From Nitrospiraceae bacterium (GTDB lineage: Bacteria; Nitrospirota; Nitrospiria; Nitrospirales; Nitrospiraceae), in contig CAKKRE010000047.1 of the NCBI GenBank assembly GCA_919902505.1, positions 1-49,272 of the forward strand: a stretch of DNA of 49,272 nt, written 5' to 3'. The notes beneath the pieces are model-generated. The model worked only from the letters and a program-made list of their open reading frames with translations. It was not told where the DNA came from and searched no databases. A program made the position numbers and the translations under genes. This document shows, one piece after another, positions 7,503-16,065 of the stretch; the first letter of the stretch is position 1; every line of letters begins with the position of its first letter.

Positions 7503-7529
7503 GGATAACCCCAAAGCGGTTGCAGTGTA

Positions 7530-10070
7530 ATGCCACGTCCTGAATCCGCCGACTCTCACGATCCGTTCCAAGCCTTCCTGCATCGTGTAACCAGACCGAT
7601 TGAATTTGCTTGTCGCGATGCCTACGCCCATCTCTCGACGGTCAGGAATCTTGACCGTTTTGTGTCGGAACAGGTGATCGGCACGCTCGGTGAGCGAGTC
7701 TATCCGCGAGCGCTGGAGACGGAACTGATCTCACTACGCAACCTGTTTGTCGACTTCCACACTCGGCTCACACCCCTCGAACAACAGGATCGGCTCACGA
7801 AAGCGCTGGCGCTGCTCAGCCGCCTACAAGGGGGCGCGCGAGCGGTGAGTCAGCCGATGGGGTCTCCGAAGGGGAACCAAATACAACCTCCACCGGTTCG
7901 GTCCAGCCCTGCCAGACCGCTGTGGGAGTTATCGATTCAATATGCAAAAGGAGTTGGTCCCAAACGAACCCTTTTGCTGGAGCGGCTGGGCGCGTGCACG
8001 GTCGAGCAGGCCTTGTGGACGTTACCATGGCGTTATGAAGATCGTTCGGTCATGACGCCGGTGGCCGAACTTGTGCCGGGGGCTACACGGAGCGTTTGCG
8101 GCGTGATCACTCGGGCAGAGGCAACGCGTGCGCGCGTTCGCCGGCTGTCGATTCTCGATGTGGCCGTCCAGGACGCAACGGGGACTGTGCACGCGGTGTT
8201 TTTTAATCAACCTTACTTGGAAGATGTGTTGAAGGAAGGCCTGCGGGTCATGATGTCCGGGCGGGTGGCGGCCGGCCGGGGTGGGTGGACAGATGTGCGG
8301 TTGGAGGCGACGCAATTTGAGGTCCTGAGCGGCGGCGAGGATGAGTTACTCCATGTGGGGCGCATCGTTCCGATCTACCATGAGACGAAGGGGTGGACAT
8401 CGCGCCAGATGCGTGCCTTGTTGCAGGGGTTGCTGGCGGAGTATGGGGCTGGCATGGAGGAGGTACTGCCTCTGTCTGTCCGTGCGCGCCATCGGCTACC
8501 GCCTATTGGCGAGGCGATTCAGCAGGTGCATTTTCCTCTGCCGAAGACGGATCTGGCCGCTCTGGATCAGGGGGTGACGTCTGCCCACCGCCGATTGGTA
8601 TTCGAAGAACTGTTGCTGCTGCAAGCGGCCATGGTGCTTCGCCAGCGGGAGATGAAGGAAGAGCCCAAAGCATTTCGGTTCAATCCTCATGTGTCGCAGC
8701 TGAAGCAACTGGCGAAGGTCCTGCCCTTTACGCTGACTTCCGCGCAGGAACGCGTGTTTCGTGAGATTCAGGCCGATATGGTGAGTTCGCGGCCGATGAA
8801 TCGCCTGGTGCAGGGGGATGTCGGGTCCGGGAAGACCGTCGTGGCGCTGCATGCCCTGGTGATGGCTTGTGGATCGGGCTGCCAAACGGCGTTGATGGTC
8901 CCTACAGAAATTCTGGCCGAACAGCACTATCTGAATCTCGCCCCCTTGTTGGAGGCCGTGGGATTGAAGGCAGTGCTTCTGACCAGCGGCAGGAAGGCAA
9001 AAGACCGAAACGAGACGCTGAAGCAGTTGGAGTCCGGCGCTGCGCAGGTCGCGATCGGCACCCACGCATTGATTCAAAAGAAGGTGCGGTTCGCTCAGCT
9101 TGGCCTGGTGATTGTCGATGAACAGCATAAGTTCGGCGTCCTGCAAAGGAAGACGTTGCTGGAGAAAGGATATCGACCGGACGTGCTGGTGATGACGGCG
9201 ACGCCGATTCCGAGAACTCTGGCCATGACCGTTTATGGAGACTTGGATGTATCAGTGATCGATATGTTGCCGCCGGGCCGCAAACCGGTGCGAACATTAC
9301 TCTATACGGACGGGCAACGTCACAAGACCTGGCAGCTGGTGGGGGATGAGTTGAAGGCCGGGCGCCAGGTGTATATCGTCTATCCGCTGGTCGAGGAATC
9401 CGAGAAGGTGGATCTCAAGGCGGCCATTCAGGGTGCGGAACATCTGCAGCGCGAGATCTTTCCTCAGGCGCGGGTCGGGTTGCTGCACGGCCGGCTTCCG
9501 ACCGCGGAAAAAGAGCGTACCATGGCGGCGTTCAAGGCCGGGACAATTCAGGTCCTCGTGGCCACAACCGTGATTGAGGTCGGGGTGGACGTGCCGAACG
9601 CGACGGTTATGGTCATCGAGCATGCCGAACGATTCGGATTGGCGCAGTTACATCAATTGCGAGGGCGTGTCGGTCGTGGAGCTCAACAATCGCTTTGTAT
9701 CCTGATGGCCACGTATCTTGCGCGAGAGGGCAGGGCACGAGTCAGTCGCGACGGTCGGCCGGAGGAGAATGCCTCCAGTGCACAGCAACGGTTGGCTGCG
9801 CTCGTGAATTCAAACGATGGATTTGTCATTGCCGAAGAAGACCTCCGGATCAGAGGCCCCGGTGAATTTCTGGGGCTGCGTCAGTGGGGGGTGCCGGAGT
9901 TTCGAGCTGCGAATCTGGTGCGGGACGCGCAATTGTTGGAGCAGGCCAGGCAGGAAGCCCTGATGTTGCTGGAGCAGGATCCGGGCCTGGCGCTGCCTCA
10001 GCACCAGGCGTTCAAGGCTGCCATGTTCCGGCGCTGGCGGGGCAAGCTGGCCTTGGGAGATGTGAGCTAG
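7530..10070 (+). CDS. recG: ATP-dependent DNA helicase RecG
   Basis: 846 residues. RecG remodels stalled replication forks and Holliday junctions. Visible parts: an N-terminal extension of about 120 residues, the wedge/OB domain (about 150-320), motif I GDVGSGKTVV near residue 430, the DEQH box near 530, TATPIPRTLAM, and motifs V/VI (VIEVGVDVPN, HQLRGRVGRG). The RecG signature GPGEFLGLRQWG lies near the end. It is longer than E. coli RecG (693) because of the N-terminal extension, which is common outside Proteobacteria. The start abuts the integrase of the mobile element, so the promoter or even the first codons may derive from the insertion. A palindromic element follows the stop. Confidence 0.95.
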   Translation: MPRPESADSHDPFQAFLHRVTRPIEFACRDAYAHLSTVRNLDRFVSEQVIGTLGERVYPRALETELISLRNLFVDFHTRLTPLEQQDRLTKALALLSRLQGGARAVSQPMGSPKGNQIQPPPVRSSPARPLWELSIQYAKGVGPKRTLLLERLGACTVEQALWTLPWRYEDRSVMTPVAELVPGATRSVCGVITRAEATRARVRRLSILDVAVQDATGTVHAVFFNQPYLEDVLKEGLRVMMSGRVAAGRGGWTDVRLEATQFEVLSGGEDELLHVGRIVPIYHETKGWTSRQMRALLQGLLAEYGAGMEEVLPLSVRARHRLPPIGEAIQQVHFPLPKTDLAALDQGVTSAHRRLVFEELLLLQAAMVLRQREMKEEPKAFRFNPHVSQLKQLAKVLPFTLTSAQERVFREIQADMVSSRPMNRLVQGDVGSGKTVVALHALVMACGSGCQTALMVPTEILAEQHYLNLAPLLEAVGLKAVLLTSGRKAKDRNETLKQLESGAAQVAIGTHALIQKKVRFAQLGLVIVDEQHKFGVLQRKTLLEKGYRPDVLVMTATPIPRTLAMTVYGDLDVSVIDMLPPGRKPVRTLLYTDGQRHKTWQLVGDELKAGRQVYIVYPLVEESEKVDLKAAIQGAEHLQREIFPQARVGLLHGRLPTAEKERTMAAFKAGTIQVLVATTVIEVGVDVPNATVMVIEHAERFGLAQLHQLRGRVGRGAQQSLCILMATYLAREGRARVSRDGRPEENASSAQQRLAALVNSNDGFVIAEEDLRIRGPGEFLGLRQWGVPEFRAANLVRDAQLLEQARQEALMLLEQDPGLALPQHQAFKAAMFRRWRGKLALGDVS

Positions 10071-10089
10071 GCAGCTTTGATGCTGCCGG

Positions 10090-10213
10090 CAGGCTGTTGA
10101 GAAAGGCCGCCAGCGGCGTTCTCGCCTCGCTCAGAGGCTCAACGTACTGCACCGAGTACGATTCGCCTCTTCACTCGCTGCGGCCTTGCTGGACGGCCTT
10201 TCTGAACAGCCTG
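10090..10213. repeat. 124-bp palindromic repeat element downstream of recG
   Basis: The ends are near-perfect inverted repeats of about 25 bp: CAGGCTGTTGAGAAAGGCCG at 10090 and its complement (GGCCTTTCTGAACAGCCTG) ending at 10213. It has no coding capacity. The form is that of a MITE or REP-type dispersed element. It may also act as a transcript end for recG. Confidence 0.75.
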
Positions 10214-10312
10214 TAGGGCATCCGGGTCCGATTGGCACCTTGCCGGACGATTCTTTCCTGGAGGCGGCGTACAGTTTGTCAACACACCGCTGGTTCGGTG
10301 GAGGGGTGATCG

Positions 10313-10639
10313 ATGGGAATGTTGCAGCGCTTGAGTCACGATTTACGAGCGGGCTGGGTGACATTGCGGCACGGCACGGCCAAGGCCGCCACGCGTGCAT
10401 TGGAAGAGGGCGAACTGCTGCGCTACCGCCTGGAATTGCGAAAGGTGGATCAGCAGCTTGACGATCTCCACGGGGACATCGGCGAACGGACGATTGCATT
10501 GCACGATCGTGGTGAATCGGCCGACCGTGTCCTGTCCGACTCGGAAATCACCCGCCTGATGCAACAGGTGCGGACGCTGCAGGATGAACGCACCAAGTTG
10601 CTGCTGGAAATGAATGACATCACGATCGATGGCCAATGA
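10313..10639 (+). CDS. Small coiled-coil protein, unknown function
   Basis: 108 residues, preceded by GGAGGGG (about 10301-10306). Residues 30-100 are strongly helical with heptad-like leucines (LRYRLELRKVDQQLDDLHGD, then ITRLMQQVRTLQDERTKLLL), so a coiled coil is expected. No signal peptide or membrane helix. Its end overlaps the start of the Ppx/GppA gene, so the two are probably translated together. Family not recognised. Confidence 0.7.
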   Translation: MGMLQRLSHDLRAGWVTLRHGTAKAATRALEEGELLRYRLELRKVDQQLDDLHGDIGERTIALHDRGESADRVLSDSEITRLMQQVRTLQDERTKLLLEMNDITIDGQ

Positions 10640-11600
10640 GACACAGTCGATGATCCCCGAGACGACTGCTCCCCCAAGGATTTTTGCAGGAATCGATATC
10701 GGAACCCTCACCTGTCGCTTGCTGATTGCAGAATGTTTTCCGGCCGGGCGGCTTCGAGAGCTTCGATCTGATCGACGCATTCTTCGACTGGGCCAAGGGG
10801 TGGATCGGGATCGGGTGCTGCGTGCCGATGCTATGGCACGGGTGGTGGCCACGTTGAAGGAATGGCGCCAGGTCATTGACGGCTATCATGTTGACGCGGC
10901 AACGGCTGTGGCGACGAGTGCGGTGCGCGATGCGAAGAATCGTGAAGAGTTTTTGGATCTGGTGCAGCGAGAGGCCGGGTTTCAGGTGGAGATTATTTCC
11001 GGCGAGGAGGAAGCCCGCCGAACCATGCTGGGTATCCGCTCCGGCCTGCCTCCAGGAGTGACCGACCTGCTGGCGCTGGACATCGGCGGCGGGAGCACGG
11101 AGTTTATTCTGGATCAGCCTGGCCGGCCGACGATGGCGCGCTCAATCGACATCGGCGTCGTGCGGTTGTGCGAACGCATGTTGCACAGTGATCCCCCGAC
11201 ATCAAGCGAGGTGCAGGAAGCGCGAGACTGGGTGCGCCGGGAAACCGCTGCCGCCATAGCTGCAATGCCACTGCCGTCAGGAGTGATGTTTGTCGGCACC
11301 GCAGGAACCATCACCGCACTGGCTGCAATGGCTCAGCAGTTGCCTGCCTATGAACCGGCAAGGATTCACAACTACACGCTAACGATCGAGATGGTTAGAG
11401 AGTTGGAACGACGGTTGCTCAGCCGGTCCAGGGCTCAGCGAGAAGGTCTGCCCGGTCTTGAACGAGGCCGCGAAGACGTTATCGCTGCCGGCGCCATCAT
11501 TCTGCGAACCGTAATGGAGACCTTGCTGATGTCGAGCGTGCTTGTGAGTGACTTGGGATTAAGGGAAGGTGTATTGATACATCTGGCCGGTGGTCGTTAA
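10629..11600 (+). CDS. Ppx/GppA-family exopolyphosphatase / pppGpp phosphatase
   Basis: About 323 residues. Actin-like-fold phosphatase that removes phosphate from polyphosphate or from pppGpp. Signatures: GIDIGTLTCRLLIAE near the start (phosphate-1 loop), LALDIGGGSTEFIL near residue 145 (phosphate-2) and FVGTAGTITALAAM near 220. The length matches short single-domain Ppx proteins lacking the HD domain. The start is ambiguous: ATGs at 10614, 10629 and 10650 are all possible and none has a strong ribosome site; coupling to the preceding gene is likely. Polyphosphatase versus pppGpp activity cannot be decided from the sequence. Confidence 0.85.
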   Translation: MANETQSMIPETTAPPRIFAGIDIGTLTCRLLIAECFPAGRLRELRSDRRILRLGQGVDRDRVLRADAMARVVATLKEWRQVIDGYHVDAATAVATSAVRDAKNREEFLDLVQREAGFQVEIISGEEEARRTMLGIRSGLPPGVTDLLALDIGGGSTEFILDQPGRPTMARSIDIGVVRLCERMLHSDPPTSSEVQEARDWVRRETAAAIAAMPLPSGVMFVGTAGTITALAAMAQQLPAYEPARIHNYTLTIEMVRELERRLLSRSRAQREGLPGLERGREDVIAAGAIILRTVMETLLMSSVLVSDLGLREGVLIHLAGGR

Positions 11601-11771
11601 ACCCTGGAGCCTTACACAATCATTCCAGTCAATCCTTCTGGCGATTGCTGATCAATGACGAGGCTTGCCTTGGTCAGCCGATGGCTCCGTTCGAACATGA
11701 GCCCCTCCCGTGCGGCTGTGCGATACACCCGAATTGCAAATAGTGCTGAGGCTTGAGGAATCGTGCGGACG

Positions 11772-13265
11772 TTACCGTTGCGAATACCAGCGAAGGCCGC
11801 TCTTTTGTTCGGTGAAGGTCGGTTGGGGAATGCCGCCCGGCTTTTCGAGCAGCAGCACTTTGAAGTCGATGAGGCCGAACCAGGCCGGGTCGGCGATGTC
11901 GTGGTAGTGGCAGCCTTGGAGTTTGGGTAGGATGTCGCCCAGGGTCTTGGTGAGTTCACTCTCCGTGTAAGCTCTCACAGAAAAGTTCTGCCCCAGTCCC
12001 TGACAGAATCGTTGAATCGTATAGGCCGCGCCGGTGCAGAGGACTTTCGTGTCGGGTTTGATCTGCAAAAACTGCGGGAGCGACAGGTACCGTTCCTGAA
12101 AGCCGAGCCAGCGTACCGCTTGCCGGAGGTGGCTGTACTGCACCTCGTATTCCGTGTGGTGGGGGAGCTTCACGGCGGCGGGCCAACCTTCTTCGACGCC
12201 AAACTCCGTGAGAAATGCCCGACCGCCTGGCTTGAGCACTCGCCAGACTTCGGCGACAAATCGCATCGGTCCCAGATTGAAGATCGCTTCTTCGGGCAAT
12301 TCCTTCTCAAGCGGCAACCTCAGTCGCCTGATCCAATCTAAGGCTTCTTGATGTTGCGCAGACTCGCCTGTGCCTTCCGTGAGCTCCTTGCGGCTGAGCT
12401 TCACCGGCGTCATATCGGCCATATTTTCGTTGTCGATGATGAGGTCGACGGAGTTGTCTCTAAAGGGCAGGCATTCGCCGTTGGCATGGGTGCCGGTGCC
12501 GGTCCAGCCGCCGGCCTTCGCGCGTTTGGCCTGCAGCTGCAGGAACGGGCGCGTGACATCCAACGAAATGTATTGAATGCCCTGTTTCTCGAACGGCAGT
12601 AGTTCCTGTCCTAGTTCGCGGGCGACATAACCCAAGCCACCACCGATCTCGACAATGACTTTGGGTTTCGGTTTGAACCAGCCAAGGCGGCGTAATTGGC
12701 GCATGAGCAGGCGGCCATAGGTCGTGCCGCCCAGGGCCTCGCAGGGCTCACGGAAGAGGTGGGACACGGTGGTTTCGATCAGATCGAAGTGGCCGTCCTC
12801 CAGGTCACTTTCCTTCAGCTCGTGGACATGGAAGTCCTCAAGGTGTTCTTCACCTTCAAACTCCTGCTGCCCCGACCAGCCTTCCCGGATTTGTTGCAGG
12901 AGCAGGTCCCATTTGGCCTTGTGGCGATGGCCCCCGGGCGGCTCCGTGCCGAAGTAGCACAGCGAATAATTGGGCGTGGACCACCGTGCCAGGTGCCAGG
13001 TCCCGGGCTGGCCGTCCGGGCCGCAGATCTTATTACCGTACTTCTCCAAGAGCGCGCCCACCGTAATGTGGCCGTTCATCGAGGTGAGCATTTCAATCCC
13101 GACGACATTGAGCCGGACGAGGGGGAAATCGTCGTCGAGCGGCGCCAGCCACCATTCGTCGAAGGCGTGCTGGTAGGCCACGAGGTCGGGAATACGCCAG
13201 GCTAGCAGGCTGAGGGTGTCGCCGCTCAGGGTGAGGGGCTCTTGGATGGCTGCGGCAGCTTTCAT
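11772..13265 (-). CDS. PqqD-like domain plus SAM-dependent methyltransferase
   Basis: 497 residues. Residues about 15-80 (LSLLAWRIPDLVAYQ, then LNVVGIEMLTSMNGHITVGA) resemble a PqqD-type small domain that presents peptide substrates. The C-terminal half is a class I methyltransferase: motif I VEIGGGLGYVARELG at about 205-219, an acidic motif after ISLDV, and VWRVLKPGGRAFLTEFG near residue 345. It probably methylates a small molecule or peptide. There is no obvious partner gene nearby. The next gene, a cupredoxin, lies upstream on the same strand. The substrate is unknown. Confidence 0.75.
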   Translation of the reverse strand: MKAAAAIQEPLTLSGDTLSLLAWRIPDLVAYQHAFDEWWLAPLDDDFPLVRLNVVGIEMLTSMNGHITVGALLEKYGNKICGPDGQPGTWHLARWSTPNYSLCYFGTEPPGGHRHKAKWDLLLQQIREGWSGQQEFEGEEHLEDFHVHELKESDLEDGHFDLIETTVSHLFREPCEALGGTTYGRLLMRQLRRLGWFKPKPKVIVEIGGGLGYVARELGQELLPFEKQGIQYISLDVTRPFLQLQAKRAKAGGWTGTGTHANGECLPFRDNSVDLIIDNENMADMTPVKLSRKELTEGTGESAQHQEALDWIRRLRLPLEKELPEEAIFNLGPMRFVAEVWRVLKPGGRAFLTEFGVEEGWPAAVKLPHHTEYEVQYSHLRQAVRWLGFQERYLSLPQFLQIKPDTKVLCTGAAYTIQRFCQGLGQNFSVRAYTESELTKTLGDILPKLQGCHYHDIADPAWFGLIDFKVLLLEKPGGIPQPTFTEQKSGLRWYSQR

Positions 13266-13346
13266 CTGGTTAGGTCCTGCGCACGAAAAGCCGCAGCCTA
13301 CACGAGCGTGGCGCTGACGTGCAAGAACCTCGATGAGGAGGAGTGG

Positions 13347-13721
13347 CTACGTCTGCGAGGGAAGCAGCGGCGACTCCGTCACGATAATCATGCCGCGCAT
13401 AATGGGGTGAATGCGGCATTGATAGGGGTAACGGCCAGGCGGCAGGCTAGGGATGGTGTAGGCTCCTCCCGGTTCGACGGCCCCTGAGTCGAAGGCGCAA
13501 CGGCCGCTTTCTTCAAGGCATGCATCGTGGGTCACGGTATGGTGGGTGGGCGTTGGATTTTCCCAACGGATGGCGCCGCCGGCGGTGACGGTCACCGCTG
13601 CAGGCACATAATAGGGTGATCCGCTGTCCATCAGGACTTGCGTCGCCGGTGGCGTCGCAGAGGTCGGCCAGGCTATCAGGGTACTTGTCGCCAATACGAA
13701 GAAGAACAGTCGCCAGCTCAT
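13347..13721 (-). CDS. Exported cupredoxin (plastocyanin/amicyanin-like)
   Basis: 124 residues from the ATG at 13721. Residues 1-22 are a signal peptide (LFFFVLATSTLIAWPTSA). A type 1 copper site is visible: His60 or His61 in THHTVTHDA, then Cys102, His105 and Met108 in YQCRIHPIM. It should be a periplasmic blue-copper electron carrier. Two extra cysteines (about 68 and 75) could form a disulfide. The longer open frame from 13991 would put about 90 non-homologous residues ahead of the signal peptide and is rejected. A perfect TATAAT lies upstream (13760-13755, minus strand). Confidence 0.88.
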   Translation of the reverse strand: MSWRLFFFVLATSTLIAWPTSATPPATQVLMDSGSPYYVPAAVTVTAGGAIRWENPTPTHHTVTHDACLEESGRCAFDSGAVEPGGAYTIPSLPPGRYPYQCRIHPIMRGMIIVTESPLLPSQT

Positions 13722-13754
13722 AGCGTCATCATTCCGGTGAATCAATATACATCT

Positions 13755-13760
13755 ATTATA
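13755..13760 (-). promoter_or_regulatory. -10 box for the cupredoxin gene
   Basis: Perfect TATAAT on the minus strand, 34 bp before the start at 13721. The -35 is poor (TCCGTC at 17-bp spacing), which suggests an activator or another sigma factor. The rest of 13761-14029 shows no convincing gene. Confidence 0.45.
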
Positions 13761-14029
13761 CATAGAGACAGGTTCCCGACGGAAGGATTCAGTCGGCCTA
13801 TGGGGACGCGTCCGCTTGGGCTGGAGGACGGAACAGGCCGGGTCGTGCTGGATGCGCCCGGGAGGCGCCGGCATCACGAATGCGAACGCTTGGAGTGGTG
13901 CGACAGCGTTGCAGTCTGACACAGTCTTCCGTGGGTGCAGGATGGTTGCAAGAACCTGGTTGTTCATGCTAGATGGAGGCCGCTTTACCACCGACGTGCC
14001 ATGCTGAAGACCTGAGAGGAGGACGTGGA

Positions 14030-14611
14030 ATGGCGAAGAAACTCGTGAAAAAGAAAAGCGTTGCTGCCAAAGCCTCGCGGCCGAAAAAAGTCGCGGCGAA
14101 AAAGGCGACGAAGCCGAAGAAAGCCGTGACAGCCAAGAAGCCTGTGAAGGCGAAGAAGGCGGTAAAGGGAAAACCGGCCGCGAAGAAAGTCGTCAAGCCC
14201 GCAAGAAAAGTGGCCAAAAAACCGGCTGCAGTGGCCAAACGTCCTTCCAAGGCCAAGCCCGTCTCCAAAGCGGTGAAGCCGGCTCCGAAAGCCGTCAAGC
14301 CTGCGGCAAAGCCCAAATCCAAGCCTGCGCCCCCCAAGGTCAAATCTCCGGTCGAGCCCTCGGCCGTGATTCCTGAGTCGAAACCCGCGAAGCCTCCAGT
14401 GCCCGAGGTCAGCAGGGTCACGAAGGTGGAGCCGCAACCGCTGGAGCTCGACGACGAAGAGGAAATGGCGGAAGACCTTGAGGATGTGTCGGAAGAAATC
14501 GAGGAAGAGATCGAAGAAGAACTCGGACTCGATGGTGAAGACGACGACGTGGACTATCTGGAAAAGTCGGAAGATCTCCTCGACGACGCAGACGAGTATC
14601 GCAACAATTAG
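14030..14611 (+). CDS. Histone-H1-like basic protein with an acidic tail
   Basis: 193 residues from an ATG preceded by GAGGAGG. Residues 1-120 are almost only Lys, Ala, Pro and Val in H1-like repeats (KKATKPKKAVTAKK, KPAAKKVVKPARKVAKKPAA). Residues 140-193 are strongly acidic (LDDEEEMAEDLEDVSEEIEE). The basic half should bind DNA or RNA without sequence specificity, as bacterial AlgP/Hc1-like proteins do. The acidic half could shield it, or bind another protein. The repeats are low-complexity and prone to copy-number change. No neighbour suggests a pathway. Confidence 0.8.
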   Translation: MAKKLVKKKSVAAKASRPKKVAAKKATKPKKAVTAKKPVKAKKAVKGKPAAKKVVKPARKVAKKPAAVAKRPSKAKPVSKAVKPAPKAVKPAAKPKSKPAPPKVKSPVEPSAVIPESKPAKPPVPEVSRVTKVEPQPLELDDEEEMAEDLEDVSEEIEEEIEEELGLDGEDDDVDYLEKSEDLLDDADEYRNN

Positions 14612-14821
14612 CCCACGTTGGTGTCGTGGCTTACCGGGTTGTGCTCGGTGGATGCTTCTCCACGCCACGTGCTCCCTAGCCAGTGAAGGTTCCGCTGAAC
14701 AGGCCTGATGGTGTCCTCCGTCCCGACAGGCCTGGGACTGTCTCGGGGGAGTCCTCGATCCCGTCGCTGTGGTGCTCCGCTGGTAGCGGCTTCTGGCCAT
14801 CATCCTGATCCTGTAGATTTC

Positions 14822-15274
14822 ATGAGCCATTTTTTGTTTATCGCCGGAGCCCTTCGTGAGCGGACTTCCCAGGAGAGTGCCGAGATGCAGCTTGGCGCCG
14901 GGATTTGGGGCCTCTGCACGGCCTTGATCCGCGACAATCTCCAGAAGTTTCTGGCGCCTGACTCCCACGGACTGGTGTATGTGCTGAAGGAAGGCATTCG
15001 AGCGGAATTTGCGGTTACTTCACCCGTCCAGCCATTTCAAGCCCTGGATGAATTGCTCAAGGACGAGGTGCGAACAGAAGCCCGATATGGATTTGTTCGG
15101 ATCACGCCGCTCCGGCGTTGGCAGGTTCATGCGCCGGACTGTCAGTCCTTGCTTCAGCGGGTGTTGGGCATCGAGGAGCAGGCGGAGTTGAGCCGCCGGC
15201 TTGGCCTCGGAATGCATCGTCTCACGGACGCGGAGTTTCGGGCAATCGTCGAAGGGTTGGGGGTGGAAGCGTAG
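14822..15274 (+). CDS. Conserved-looking protein of unknown function
   Basis: 150 residues from the ATG at 14822 (MSHFLFIAGALRERTSQESA). An upstream in-frame ATG at 14708 would add residues of non-protein-like composition. No membrane helix or signal peptide. The fold looks mixed alpha/beta (GLVYVLKEGIRAEFAV, then YGFVRITPLRRWQVHAPDC). Ends 28 bp from the convergent protease gene. The ribosome site is weak. Family not recognised. Confidence 0.6.
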   Translation: MSHFLFIAGALRERTSQESAEMQLGAGIWGLCTALIRDNLQKFLAPDSHGLVYVLKEGIRAEFAVTSPVQPFQALDELLKDEVRTEARYGFVRITPLRRWQVHAPDCQSLLQRVLGIEEQAELSRRLGLGMHRLTDAEFRAIVEGLGVEA

Positions 15275-15302
15275 CCGGTGACGTCCACCGACCGCGGGAC
15301 TC

Positions 15303-15983
15303 CTATTCGAGTGTGCCTCCGGTCATGAGACGGTAAGCCTCCTCAACTGTGGCGACCTCTGTGACTTCAACGTTGAGCTCCCAGGCGAGCCGGTTGAGGT
15401 TCCAGCGCGGATCGTCTCGCTGGCCTTGGGGGATCAGGATCGTGCGATAACCCTCGCGGGCTGCCGCACGAATCTTGTCGGGGATGCCGCCCACGGGCCC
15501 GATCGTGCCATCCTTGGTCATCGTGCCAGTTAAGGCGATCCCTCGCCGGATATGCTCTCCTTTCAATAGCGCCGCAAATCCGACCGTCATCACTGCGCCG
15601 GCGCTCGGGCCGTCTGTTCCGGTTGCGGCGTAGGCGATGCCCATGGCGCTGACCGTTCCCGACTGATCGATCTGCGGTGTGTGGGCGAGCGCATATTGAA
15701 AGGCAAGGACCATGGAACTGAGGTTCGTCTGTCCTGGCCGGATGTTGCCGCCCAGCCATTGCAACTCTATGGGCGAGGGGCTTGGCCGGTGATCCCAACG
15801 CAACAGGAGCACTTCGAACACGCCGAGGTTATTCGCTTGGATCGCCGCGAGCATCGGGACTTCGACCACCGATTCTGCACCGGCGAACGGGATAGTTGCG
15901 AGTAGCACCGCGGTGCAGACAAAGACCGTGCATAGGAAGCGCCGGCCTCTGCTGGTACGAACCACGGTCGTAATCGCGGACAT
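15303..15983 (-). CDS. Exported Lon-type (S16) serine protease domain protein
   Basis: 226 residues from the ATG at 15983. Residues 1-36 are a signal peptide or membrane anchor (RRFLCTVFVCTAVLLATIPF). The rest is a Lon proteolytic domain with no ATPase part: Ser127 in TDGPSAGAVMT and Lys170 in GGIPDKIRAAA form the Ser-Lys dyad. Their separation (43) equals that of E. coli Lon (Ser679, Lys722). A periplasmic, ATP-independent Lon-like protease is therefore predicted. Substrate unknown. The frame upstream to 16214 overlaps the divergent gene and is rejected. Confidence 0.85.
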   Translation of the reverse strand: MSAITTVVRTSRGRRFLCTVFVCTAVLLATIPFAGAESVVEVPMLAAIQANNLGVFEVLLLRWDHRPSPSPIELQWLGGNIRPGQTNLSSMVLAFQYALAHTPQIDQSGTVSAMGIAYAATGTDGPSAGAVMTVGFAALLKGEHIRRGIALTGTMTKDGTIGPVGGIPDKIRAAAREGYRTILIPQGQRDDPRWNLNRLAWELNVEVTEVATVEEAYRLMTGGTLE

Positions 15984-16065
15984 ATGAGTCGAAGTGTAGC
16001 AAAGGCATTGGGGGAGTAAAGTGTTCGCACCGTTACGTGTTTTTCGGTTGGTTCGGAGAGCCTGT

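Noticed and set aside
11612-11959. Possible small minus-strand gene at the methyltransferase 3' end
   Set aside because: The second half looks protein-like, but there is no start with a ribosome site and the first half is a frame-shadow of the methyltransferase.
13722-13991. N-terminal extension of the cupredoxin
   Set aside because: The extra 90 residues would precede a clear signal peptide and are low-quality sequence.
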